Shown here piece after piece: positions 1-6,264 of a stretch of 6,315 nt of DNA. Below the pieces are notes generated by a model. The model worked only from the letters and a program-made list of their open reading frames with translations, had not been told where the DNA came from and did no database searches. Every line of letters starts with the position of its first letter. Positions within the stretch are counted from its first letter, which is position 1. The position numbers were made by a program, and so were the translations under genes. This DNA comes from Nocardioides sp. (GTDB taxonomy: Bacteria; Actinomycetota; Actinomycetes; Propionibacteriales; Nocardioidaceae): positions 1 to 6,315 of the forward strand of contig JAKFXV010000210.1 of NCBI GenBank assembly GCA_021731205.1, written 5' to 3'.

Positions 1-2010
1 GGCATGCATCTGATCGGTCAACTCCTGGATGAGCTGGGCCAGATCGGTGCTCGGAAGCCCGGCCAGTGCCGGGTCGAGGCCAGCCTTCAGCTTCGAGAGC
101 CCCGGCACCGGCGCCTTCCTTGCCGACGGGGACTGTTGCCAGCTCTGCAGCAGGGTCTGGGTGCTCTCGTCCTCGCGCGCCAGCATCTCCCCGAGGTCGG
201 CGATCTTCTTGCGCAGCGGCTGCGGGTCGAGCCCGCGCTCGGTGTTGTAGGCGACCTGCTTGGCCCGGCGTCGGTTGGTCTCGTCGATGGCCGAGGCCAT
301 GGACGGCGTGATCTTGTCGGCGTACATGTGGACCTGACCGGACACGTTGCGCGCGGCCCGACCGATGGTCTGGATCAGCGACTTGTCCGAACGCAGGAAA
401 CCCTCTTTGTCGGCATCGAGGATCGACACCAACGACACTTCGGGCAGGTCGAGGCCTTCACGCAGCAGGTTGATCCCCACCAGCACGTCGTATTGGCCCA
501 GGCGCAGATCGCGCAGCAGCTCGATCCGCCTGAGCGTGTCCACCTCGGAGTGGAGGTAGCGCGTGCGAATGCCCGCGTCGAGGAGATAGTCGGTGAGATC
601 TTCGGACATCTTCTTGGTCAACGTCGTCACCAGGACGCGCTCGTTGCGTTCGGTGCGGAGGTTGATCTCGGCGATCAGGTCGTCGATCTGACCCTTCGTC
701 GACTTCACCAGGACCTCCGGATCGACCAGACCGGTCGGGCGGATCAGCTGCTCGACGGCGTGGTCGACACCGCCGATGCGGTCGAGCTCGTAGTTGCCCG
801 GCGTGGCGGAGAGGTAGATCGTCTGACCGATCCGGTCGAGGAACTCCTCGAAGCGCAGTGGCCGGTTGTCCATCGCACTGGGCAGCCGGAAGCCGTGTTC
901 GACGAGGTTGCGCTTGCGGGACATGTCGCCTTCGTACATCCCTCCGATCTGGGGGACGGCGACGTGGGACTCATCGATCACCAACAAGAAGTCGTCGGGG
1001 AAGTAGTCCAAGAGGCAGTGCGGGGCGCTCCCCCGCGACCGGCCGTCGATGTGCATGGAGTAGTTCTCGATGCCAGAACAGGAGCCGACCTGGCGCATCA
1101 TCTCGATGTCGTACGTCGTGCGCATCCGCAGCCGCTGCGCCTCGAGCAGCTTCCCCTGTGCCTCGAACGTGGCCAGTTGTTCGGCAAGCTCTCGCTCGAT
1201 GCCCTCGATCGCCCGCTCCATCCGCTCCGGGCCGGCGACGTAGTGGCTGGCGGGGAACACGTGCAGCTCGGTGTCCTCGCTGAGCACCTCCCCCGTGATC
1301 GGATGCAGCGTCATCAGCCGCTCGATCTCGTCACCGAAGAACTCGATCCGCACCGCCAGCTCCTCGTAGACCGGGAAGATCTCCAGGGTGTCGCCGCGCA
1401 CCCGGAACGTGCCGCGGGTGAAGGTCATGTCGTTGCGGGTGTATTGAATGTCGACCAGGCGACGTAGCACCTGGTCGCGGTCGTGCTCCTCGCCGACCTT
1501 GAGTCGGACCATCCGGTCGATGTATTCCTGGGGGGTGCCGAGGCCGTAGATGCACGAGACCGTCGACACCACGATCACGTCTCTGCGCGTCAACAGCGAG
1601 TTGGTTGCCGAGTGCCGCAGCCGCTCGACCTCCTCGTTGATGGAGGAGTCCTTCTCGATGTAGGTGTCGGTCTGTGGGACGTACGCCTCGGGTTGGTAGT
1701 AGTCGTAGTAGGAGACGAAGTACTCGATCGCGTTGTTCGGGAACAGCTGCCGCAGCTCGGTCGCGAACTGGGCCGCAAGGGTCTTGTTGGGCTGCATCAC
1801 CAGCACCGGCCGCTGCAGCTGCTCGGCGACCCACGCGACTGTCGCGGTCTTGCCCGTGCCCGTGGCGCCCAGGAGAACCACGTCCTTGACCCCGCCCGAG
1901 ATCCGCTCGGTGATCTCGGCGATCGCTGCCGGCTGGTCGCCGGCAGGCTGGTAGTCGGAGATCACCTCGAAGGGCGCGACTCGGCGTTCGAGGTCGGTGA
2001 TCGGGCGCAT
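1..2010 (-). CDS. uvrB: UvrABC excinuclease subunit B, C-terminus cut by window edge
   Basis: UvrB is the cytoplasmic DNA helicase-like subunit of nucleotide excision repair: UvrA loads it at lesions and it then recruits UvrC for incision. The visible 670 codons are open without a frameshift. Walker A GATGTGKT is at residues 48-55. The tyrosine-rich beta-hairpin that clamps damaged DNA is at about 98-112 ([10 protein letters not shown]). The Walker B/DEAD-like motif DESH is at 346-349, and helicase motif VI (QTIGRAARN) at 547-555. An arginine-rich YAD/RRR region lies near 579-590, then a variable linker (about 610-650) and the beginning of the C-terminal UVR coiled-coil domain (about 655 on). 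Actinobacterial UvrB proteins are about 690-710 residues, so a few dozen residues are missing past position 1. The ATG at 2010 is favoured because an in-frame TAG sits 9 bases upstream, inside the -10 box. It is transcribed divergently from the phospholipase D-like gene and is probably DNA-damage inducible. Confidence 0.98.
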   Translation of the reverse strand, partial: MRPITDLERRVAPFEVISDYQPAGDQPAAIAEITERISGGVKDVVLLGATGTGKTATVAWVAEQLQRPVLVMQPNKTLAAQFATELRQLFPNNAIEYFVSYYDYYQPEAYVPQTDTYIEKDSSINEEVERLRHSATNSLLTRRDVIVVSTVSCIYGLGTPQEYIDRMVRLKVGEEHDRDQVLRRLVDIQYTRNDMTFTRGTFRVRGDTLEIFPVYEELAVRIEFFGDEIERLMTLHPITGEVLSEDTELHVFPASHYVAGPERMERAIEGIERELAEQLATFEAQGKLLEAQRLRMRTTYDIEMMRQVGSCSGIENYSMHIDGRSRGSAPHCLLDYFPDDFLLVIDESHVAVPQIGGMYEGDMSRKRNLVEHGFRLPSAMDNRPLRFEEFLDRIGQTIYLSATPGNYELDRIGGVDHAVEQLIRPTGLVDPEVLVKSTKGQIDDLIAEINLRTERNERVLVTTLTKKMSEDLTDYLLDAGIRTRYLHSEVDTLRRIELLRDLRLGQYDVLVGINLLREGLDLPEVSLVSILDADKEGFLRSDKSLIQTIGRAARNVSGQVHMYADKITPSMASAIDETNRRRAKQVAYNTERGLDPQPLRKKIADLGEMLAREDESTQTLLQSWQQSPSARKAPVPGLSKLKAGLDPALAGLPSTDLAQLIQELTDQMHA

Positions 2011-2039
2011 ACGCCGAGCCTACGACCCACCACCGACAC
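2011..2039 (-). promoter_or_regulatory. uvrB promoter: RecA-NDp/PafBC-type damage-inducible motif with -10 box
   Basis: Read on the minus strand, GTGTCGGTG (2039-2031), eight bases, then TAGGCT (2022-2017) match the actinobacterial RecA-independent damage promoter consensus TTGTCRGTG-N8-TANNNT at 8 of 9 box positions, with the correct spacer and a good -10. Six bases separate the -10 from the uvrB ATG, so transcription would begin at or next to the start codon and give a leaderless mRNA. In mycobacteria this motif is activated by PafBC with the housekeeping sigma factor. No LexA-type palindrome is visible here. Function in this organism is inferred. Confidence 0.72.
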
Positions 2040-2051
2040 GCTGGGTACGGC

Positions 2052-2057
2052 TATCTT
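2052..2057 (+). promoter_or_regulatory. -10 box for the phospholipase D-like gene, leaderless arrangement
   Basis: TATCTT fits the actinobacterial TANNNT -10 pattern. It is followed by exactly six bases (GGGGCG) and then the GTG start at 2064, which predicts a leaderless transcript. No convincing TTGACA-like -35 was found at 16-18 bp spacing; that region overlaps the uvrB damage box on the other strand. Confidence 0.5.
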
Positions 2058-2063
2058 GGGGCG

Positions 2064-3329
2064 GTGAGCTCCCCCCGCAAAGGCCCGCGGATCGGCCCGC
2101 TCCTGGCCGGCGTACGACGGCTGTTGCTCGGGCTGATCGGAGCGCAGTTCGCGATCGCGATCGGGCTGACCCTCGTGGACTCCTATCGGCGCCGGGGCAA
2201 GAAGCCCAAGCCGTTCCCGACCACCGCCCCCAAGGAGGTCGGCGTCGGTGAGAACCAGGTCACGACGTACACCTATGGCCAGGACCTCTACGACGACATG
2301 CTCTCGGCCATCGCTGCGGCCAAGACGCAAATCCTGTTCGAGACCTACATCTGGAAGGACGACGGGATCGGGGAGCAGTTCAAAGCCGCCCTCACCGACG
2401 CGGCCGACCGCGGCGTCGACGTGCACGTCATCTACGACGCGTTCGCCAACCTGGTGGTGCCACCGGTCTTCAAGCGCTTCCCACCGGGCATCAAGGTGCT
2501 GCGCTATCCCGTCTACAACGCTGGTTGGCGGTTCTACGATCTGCGGCGCTACGGCCGCAACCACCGCAAGATCCTCGTCGTCGACGACGTGGTGGGGTTC
2601 GTCGGTGGCTACAACATCGGCAGCGCCTACGCCACCGAGTGGCGTGACACCCACGTGCGGATCACCGGGCCCGGCGTGTGGGACCTCAAGCATGCGTTCG
2701 CGGACTTCTGGAACCTCAACCGCCATCGGGCGGTCGGCCGGCGGGTGCAACCACTGTTGCTCGATGCCTCCGCCCACTGGACGCCGACGATCCGCTTCCA
2801 TCGAAACGTCCCACGGCAGTGGAACTTTCCGATCCGCTCGATGTATCTCGACGCCATCAATCGGGCCACCAAGAACATCTGGCTGACGCAGGCCTACTTC
2901 CTGCCGGATCAGGACTTCGTCGACTCGCTGAAGTGGGCGGCGCGCCGCGGTGTCGACGTACGCCTGCTGCTGCCGCTGAAGTCGAACCACATCGTTGCGG
3001 ACTGGGTCTCACGCGGGTACTTCGCCCAGCTGCTCGAGTCGGGGGTGCGGATTCTGCGGTTCCGGGACGCCATGGTGCACGCCAAGACGGCCACCATCGA
3101 CGGGAACTGGTCAACCGTGGGCACCGCCAACATCGATCGGCTGAGTCTCCAGGGAAACTACGAGATCAACGTGGAGTTCGTCGATCCCGACCTTGCGCTG
3201 GTGATGGAGGAGATCTTCGCCGTCGACGAGTCGAACTCACTCGAACTCACCCTCTCCGAGTGGCAGGCTCGCGACCTGCATCGCAAGTTCACGGAGTACG
3301 TCCTCGGTCCGCTGCGACCCCTGCTCTGA
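2064..3329 (+). CDS. Phospholipase D superfamily protein, cardiolipin synthase-like
   Basis: This 421-residue protein has two complete HKD phosphatidyltransferase motifs. The first is H167-x-K169-x4-D174, followed by GGYNIG (181-186). The second is H339-x-K341-x4-D346, followed by a serine and asparagine-rich stretch (N348, S350, N356). A hydrophobic segment at about residues 17-39 follows a basic N-terminus and should anchor the protein in the membrane, catalytic part inside or outside undetermined. In this family the two HKD motifs form one active site with a phosphohistidine intermediate. Bacterial relatives condense phosphatidylglycerol into cardiolipin or transfer phosphatidyl groups. 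ClsA-type enzymes usually have two N-terminal membrane spans, whereas this has one, so the substrate cannot be fixed. The GTG start is chosen from the leaderless -10 spacing and because it precedes the basic and transmembrane segments. The gene is divergent from uvrB and converges on the glycosylase gene with a one-base gap. Confidence 0.88.
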   Translation: MSSPRKGPRIGPLLAGVRRLLLGLIGAQFAIAIGLTLVDSYRRRGKKPKPFPTTAPKEVGVGENQVTTYTYGQDLYDDMLSAIAAAKTQILFETYIWKDDGIGEQFKAALTDAADRGVDVHVIYDAFANLVVPPVFKRFPPGIKVLRYPVYNAGWRFYDLRRYGRNHRKILVVDDVVGFVGGYNIGSAYATEWRDTHVRITGPGVWDLKHAFADFWNLNRHRAVGRRVQPLLLDASAHWTPTIRFHRNVPRQWNFPIRSMYLDAINRATKNIWLTQAYFLPDQDFVDSLKWAARRGVDVRLLLPLKSNHIVADWVSRGYFAQLLESGVRILRFRDAMVHAKTATIDGNWSTVGTANIDRLSLQGNYEINVEFVDPDLALVMEEIFAVDESNSLELTLSEWQARDLHRKFTEYVLGPLRPLL

Positions 3330-3364
3330 CTCACCGGTCCGCCGCGGGCAGGTGAGTCCGGGGT
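3317..3364. terminator. Inverted repeat across convergent stop codons, possible bidirectional terminator
   Basis: A perfect 8-bp stem pairs GACTCACC (3328-3335) with GGTGAGTC (3351-3358) around a 15-base loop. An outer 5-bp stem pairs ACCCC (3317-3321) with GGGGT (3360-3364) across an asymmetric internal loop. The structure covers the stop codons of both convergent genes. It has no T tract on either side, so it is not a classical intrinsic terminator; U-less hairpins have been proposed as terminators in high-GC actinobacteria. It lies within coding sequence of both genes, so part of the pairing may be coincidental. Confidence 0.45.
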
Positions 3365-4260
3365 GCCATCCGCGCGCCGCGGCGGGGCCGGCGACTGCCC
3401 GCAAGTGCGGCCATCGCCACCACCCGCCCCCGATGCGGACGCCAGGGCTCCAGCAGCTCGGCGAGCCCAGCGTCGTCGAGATCGTGGCCGAGCAGCGCCC
3501 AGCCGACGTGGTTGGCCACGTGGTAGTCGCCGAACGACACCGCATCCGAGTCGCCGAGCGCTCGAGAACGGACCTCGGCGCTGGTCCATACCCCGACCCC
3601 CGGAAGGCTCCGCAGCCGACGATCCGCCTCGGTGGGCCCGCAGTCGGCGATCCGCTCGATGGCATCGGCGACCCGGGCCGCCTGCACGATCGGTCGCGAT
3701 CGAGCCGGGTCGATGTGCAGCTTGAGCCACTCCCAGGAGGGGACGGCCGCCAGCGCCTGTGGCGTGGGTTGTAGCCACAGCCGCTGGTCGCCGCCCGGGC
3801 CCGGCGCTCTCTCACCGAACCGGTGGACCAGAGCCCGGAAGCCCGCGAACGCCTCCTGCCCGGTGACCTTCTGCTCGATGATCGCGGGCACCAGCGCCTC
3901 CATGACCAGTCCGGTGCGCCCGATCCGGTGGTGGCGGTGTCGACGCCAGGCCCGCTCGATGACCGCATGGCGCGGTTCGAACCCGCCCACGTCGTCAAGA
4001 TCACCGAGCAGGGCCGGCACGGTGGCGATCACCCATCCGGCGCCCGGGCCCCACGCGGCGGCGTACACCTCGTCGTTCGCGACGGACTCGACCATCAGCG
4101 TGGCAGGTCCCTCGGGGGTGCGCAGGCCACGCCAGTGGCGGCCTCGCGCATCGATGCGGTACGTCGGATCGCCGGGCCCGCGGCGCTGCTGGCCCAGGAT
4201 CAAAGCGACCGGACAGGGGCGGCCCGGTCTCCACACCACACTCGCGTCGGGCTCGCTCAC
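3331..4260 (-). CDS. DNA-3-methyladenine glycosylase, AlkA-like HhH-GPD family
   Basis: This 309-residue protein carries the helix-hairpin-helix signature LPGVGVWTSAEV at 219-230. About twenty residues later, D245 in SFGDYHVAN aligns with the catalytic aspartate of AlkA (D238 in E. coli). An EQKVTG helix at 129-134 matches the conserved (Q/E)Q-type segment of the family. Only two cysteines (C16, C207) are present, so there is no [4Fe-4S] cluster as in Nth or MutY, and no catalytic lysine after the HhH is evident. This supports a monofunctional alkyl-base glycosylase that starts base excision repair by releasing alkylated purines. The N-terminal 110 residues probably form the variable AlkA-type domain but are weakly recognisable. 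The GTG at 4260 is preceded by TACGGT and six bases. The gene is divergent from the tryptophan dioxygenase gene 37 bp away, and its TGA is one base from the stop of the facing gene. Exact base specificity cannot be read from sequence. Confidence 0.88.
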   Translation of the reverse strand: MSEPDASVVWRPGRPCPVALILGQQRRGPGDPTYRIDARGRHWRGLRTPEGPATLMVESVANDEVYAAAWGPGAGWVIATVPALLGDLDDVGGFEPRHAVIERAWRRHRHHRIGRTGLVMEALVPAIIEQKVTGQEAFAGFRALVHRFGERAPGPGGDQRLWLQPTPQALAAVPSWEWLKLHIDPARSRPIVQAARVADAIERIADCGPTEADRRLRSLPGVGVWTSAEVRSRALGDSDAVSFGDYHVANHVGWALLGHDLDDAGLAELLEPWRPHRGRVVAMAALAGSRRPRRGARMAPRTHLPAADR

Positions 4261-4266
4261 AGGGCG

Positions 4267-4272
4267 ACCGTA
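4267..4272 (-). promoter_or_regulatory. -10 box for the glycosylase gene, leaderless arrangement
   Basis: On the minus strand TACGGT fits TANNNT and lies six bases (CGCCCT) before the GTG start at 4260, predicting transcription from the start codon. No Shine-Dalgarno-like sequence precedes the GTG. No good -35 is visible; that region would fall within and beyond the opposing dioxygenase -10. Confidence 0.5.
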
Positions 4273-4285
4273 GCGGCCGGAGGAC

Positions 4286-4291
4286 TAGGTT
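4286..4291 (+). promoter_or_regulatory. -10 box for the tryptophan dioxygenase gene
   Basis: TAGGTT fits TANNNT and is followed by six bases (GGGCCG) and the ATG at 4298, predicting a leaderless mRNA. A GGAGG sequence at 4279-4283 resembles a Shine-Dalgarno site, but its 14-base distance from the ATG is long. If transcription starts at 4298 it would not be in the message. No convincing -35 was found. Confidence 0.5.
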
Positions 4292-4297
4292 GGGCCG

Positions 4298-5173
4298 ATG
4301 AGCGAGCGCAAAGCCAGGAGCGGGGATGCCCGCAGCAGCCGCCCCGTCGAGGACGAGATCCAGCGTGACTTCACCGGGGCCATGTCGTACGGCGACTACC
4401 TCTGCCTCGACGTCCTGCTCTCGGCCCAGAGACCGTGCAGCCGACCCGTTCAGCACGACGAGTTGCTGTTCATCATCCAGCACCAGACCTCCGAGCTCTG
4501 GCTCAAGCTGCTGATTCACGAGTTGCGCTCGGCGCGCGAGCTGCTGCGCTCCGACGCCCTCTCGCCCGCGCTCAAGCGGCTGGCCCGGGTCAAGCACATC
4601 CAGCATTCGCTGACCGATCAGTGGGCCGTCCTGGCCACTCTCACGCCCAGCGAGTACGCCGAGATCCGCCCGTTCCTCGCGACGAGCTCGGGCTTCCAGT
4701 CGGCGCAGTACCGAGAAGTCGAGTTCCTCCTCGGCAACAAGAACGCCGACATGGTCGCGGTGTTCGCCCACGACCCCGTCGCGCGAGCTGGCCTCGAGGA
4801 CCTGCTGCACGAGCCGAGCTTGTATGACGAGTTCCTCGCATTTCTGGCGCGGTCTGGCTATCCGATCGGGCAGGGGCTGCTGAAGCGGGACTGGTCCCAG
4901 CCCTACCGCCTCGACCCCGAACTCGTCGACACCTTCGCGACCGTGTACGCCGCCCCCGACGAACACTGGCTCGTCTACGAGGCGTGCGAGGAACTGGTGG
5001 ACATCGAGGACAACTTCCAACAGTGGCGCTTCCGGCACCTGCAGGTGGTGCAGCGCACGATCGGCGCTCGCCGCGGCACCGGCGGCTCCAGCGGTGTGGA
5101 GTTCCTGCGCCGCGCCCTCGACCTCACCTTCTTCCCCGAACTCTTCGAGGTCCGCTCAAGGATCGGCACCTAG
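4298..5173 (+). CDS. kynA: Tryptophan 2,3-dioxygenase
   Basis: The 291-residue product is a heme-dependent cytosolic enzyme that oxidises L-tryptophan to N-formylkynurenine, the first step of the kynurenine pathway. Every key residue of the structurally characterised Xanthomonas enzyme is present with a constant offset of +7. These are Y31 and Y34 near the N-terminus, F58 and distal H62 in FIIQHQTSELW, Y120 and R124 (substrate carboxylate), the proximal heme ligand H247 in WRFRH, and T261 in GTGGSSG. The family segment FQSxQYR is at 133-139. The length is normal for bacterial members and the chain ends intact. The first 20-25 residues are a variable basic extension; starting at ATG 4298 agrees with the -10 spacing. 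No kynurenine formamidase or kynureninase gene adjoins it in the window. The next gene downstream is unrelated and separated by 124 bp, so it is probably monocistronic. Confidence 0.96.
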   Translation: MSERKARSGDARSSRPVEDEIQRDFTGAMSYGDYLCLDVLLSAQRPCSRPVQHDELLFIIQHQTSELWLKLLIHELRSARELLRSDALSPALKRLARVKHIQHSLTDQWAVLATLTPSEYAEIRPFLATSSGFQSAQYREVEFLLGNKNADMVAVFAHDPVARAGLEDLLHEPSLYDEFLAFLARSGYPIGQGLLKRDWSQPYRLDPELVDTFATVYAAPDEHWLVYEACEELVDIEDNFQQWRFRHLQVVQRTIGARRGTGGSSGVEFLRRALDLTFFPELFEVRSRIGT

Positions 5174-5194
5174 CCCGGCGCCCGCCTGGCGGTT

Positions 5195-5245
5195 CCGCAC
5201 GTTTCGCAGCCCAAACACCGATTCTGACCTGCGGTTCGCGCGGAG
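5195..5245 (+). repeat. Left arm of imperfect inverted repeat around the DUF559 gene
   Basis: This 51-bp stretch begins 21 bases after the dioxygenase stop codon. It aligns without gaps to the reverse complement of 6265-6315. The outer 14 bases (CCGCACGTTTCGCA) match at 13 positions and the inner 11 bases (TTCGCGCGGAG) match perfectly, with the same 26 bases between them. The middle is poorly conserved, giving 36/51 overall by hand count. Two conserved ends at constant spacing suggest two protein-binding boxes. Confidence 0.7.
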
Positions 5246-5262
5246 TGCCTGTGGAGAGCCCG

Positions 5263-5291
5263 TTGTCATCGGCAGAGATCCCGCCAACCAT
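5263..5291 (+). promoter_or_regulatory. Candidate promoter of the DUF559 gene
   Basis: TTGTCA (5263-5268) is a 5/6 match to the -35 consensus. After a 17-bp spacer, AACCAT (5286-5291) is a one-mismatch TANNNT, and six bases (GGCGGG) then lead to the ATG at 5298. The -10-to-start spacing equals that of the four other genes in the window. The -10 lies inside a palindrome, so a repressor bound there would block transcription. Confidence 0.4.
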
Positions 5292-5299
5292 GGCGGGAT
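5278..5299. repeat. Perfect 9-bp palindrome overlapping -10 and start codon
   Basis: ATCCCGCCA (5278-5286), four loop bases (ACCA), then TGGCGGGAT (5291-5299) form a perfect stem. It covers the candidate -10 and two bases of the ATG. As DNA it is placed like an operator. As RNA, if transcription reads in from upstream, it would bury the start codon. There is no T tract, so it is a poor intrinsic terminator for the upstream dioxygenase gene. Confidence 0.6.
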
Positions 5300-6260
5300 G
5301 TCTAGTCATAGGTGGGACCCCGTGGCTGCTGCACCAAGCGGGCTGGTGGCGCCTGTCCGCACCGATCCCACAGGCGCGGCGGGACCAACCCGGGGTCAGG
5401 CCTCGGGACCTTACTGGCGGCGCACTTCGCGGGGGTGGTATGTCCCCGCCGACACCCGAACCGACCTTCCTGAGCAACGGATCCTTGAGCAGTCAGTCCG
5501 GCTCCCAGGATCTGGTGCAGTTACGGGTTGGGCCGGTTGCCGACTGCACGGGGCCCAGTTCTTCGACGGCTTGGCCCAGGACGGGAAGACTCGCCTGCCC
5601 GTCCCATTGGCCCTAGGCACTCACGGCAACGTTCGTGCGGACAACATGGTGAGGTTCAGCTACGACCGAATCGAGCAGTGGGAGCGCACTCACCGTCACG
5701 GGATCCCCACGTTGGTCCCGGTGCGATGCCTCGTGGACGCGGTCCACGCTGCCCGGGAGCTCCGCGAGGCCGTGGTGGCCGTCGACATGGCAACGACCGC
5801 GGGGATCGTGACCCTCTCAGACGTTGCGGAGTACGCCCAGAGCCGCCCTCGGGTACGCCTGATCCCGAAGGCGTTGGCGCTGGCAACGGAGCACTCCCGG
5901 TCGCCCAACGAGACCCGACTGCGACTCATCTGGCTGCTGGATGCCGGTCTGCCACAGCCTTTGGTCAATTGCCCGATCCGCGACACCTCCGGGACCTTGC
6001 TAGGCATCGCCGACCTGCTGGACCCAGAAGCGGGACTGGTGGTGGAGTTCGACGGCGCTGACCATCGGACTACTCAGCAGCACAGCCGCGACGTGGCCAA
6101 GGACGAGGCCATGCGCGATGTCGGGTTGGAGGTCGCACGAGTCACGGGACGGGACCTGCGCTCTCCAGACCGGGTCGTCGCCCGCCTCAGGAACGCCAGG
6201 CAACGAGCTGGGTTCGAGCCCGAGTCCAGCCGACGATGGCGGGCGTTCCCGCCGTCGTGA
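5298..6260 (+). CDS. AbiEi antitoxin-like protein with C-terminal DUF559/Vsr-type nuclease fold
   Basis: The 320-residue protein belongs to a family common in actinobacteria and usually annotated as DUF559 or AbiEi-like antitoxin-domain protein; its role is not established. Residues about 15-52 read like a degenerate winged-helix segment ending in the typical RRTSRGWYVPAD wing. A middle region holds the family pattern GIPTLVPVRCLVDAVHAA (135-152). The C-terminal part (about 200-305) resembles a restriction-endonuclease fold. E205 lies in SPNETRLR, D239 in GIADLLDPEAG, and E250-x-D252 in VVEFDGADH with H256, followed by RD and KDE. These acidic residues are plausible metal ligands, so a functional nuclease is possible but unproven. 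The ATG at 5298 is preferred over the upstream open codons, which lack family similarity and run into the dioxygenase gene. Codon use is relaxed: 16 of the 43 codons after the ATG end in A or T. No toxin partner gene is visible in the window. Confidence 0.8.
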   Translation: MSSHRWDPVAAAPSGLVAPVRTDPTGAAGPTRGQASGPYWRRTSRGWYVPADTRTDLPEQRILEQSVRLPGSGAVTGWAGCRLHGAQFFDGLAQDGKTRLPVPLALGTHGNVRADNMVRFSYDRIEQWERTHRHGIPTLVPVRCLVDAVHAARELREAVVAVDMATTAGIVTLSDVAEYAQSRPRVRLIPKALALATEHSRSPNETRLRLIWLLDAGLPQPLVNCPIRDTSGTLLGIADLLDPEAGLVVEFDGADHRTTQQHSRDVAKDEAMRDVGLEVARVTGRDLRSPDRVVARLRNARQRAGFEPESSRRWRAFPPS

Positions 6261-6263
6261 CGG
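6230..6263 (+). terminator. Hairpin overlapping the DUF559 stop codon
   Basis: ACGATGGCGGG (6233-6243), loop CGTT, and CCCGCCGTCGT (6248-6258) form an 11-bp stem with one G-U wobble. CCG (6230-6232) can pair further with CGG (6261-6263) across a 2-base bulge. The TGA (6258-6260) lies at its edge. It could act as a U-less terminator. Its 8-base core ATGGCGGG also occurs in the palindrome at the start codon (5290-5297). Confidence 0.5.
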
Positions 6264-6264
6264 G

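Noticed and set aside
4..1467. Long plus-strand open frame of 487 codons opposite uvrB
   Set aside because: It is antisense to a clear, continuous UvrB reading frame. Its product has no recognisable domain and the composition of a high-GC shadow.
2011..2063. LexA/SOS box in the uvrB promoter
   Set aside because: No GAAC-N4-GTTC type palindrome is present; the RecA-NDp motif explains damage control better.
1962..2990. Minus-strand open frame of 342 codons opposite the phospholipase D-like gene
   Set aside because: It covers the uvrB promoter and lies antisense to conserved HKD-encoding sequence; there is no domain or promoter of its own.
3231..3250. Exact tandem duplication of TCGAACTCAC inside the phospholipase D-like gene
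   Set aside because: A 10-bp tandem repeat could be a slippage site. The encoded segment (SNSLELTLSEW) appears normal in length for family C-termini and the frame is intact, so it is probably chance.
4001..5038. Minus-strand open frame of 345 codons opposite kynA
   Set aside because: It overlaps the glycosylase start, the divergent promoter and all kynA catalytic codons, so it is a shadow frame.
5182..5192. CCGCC-T-GGCGG symmetry after kynA as a terminator
   Set aside because: A one-base loop cannot form a stable hairpin and no T tract follows.
5094..5297. N-terminal extension of the DUF559 frame by 68 codons
   Set aside because: The extension overlaps the end of kynA in another frame, has low-complexity serine and proline-rich sequence, and contains the left inverted arm and the promoter.
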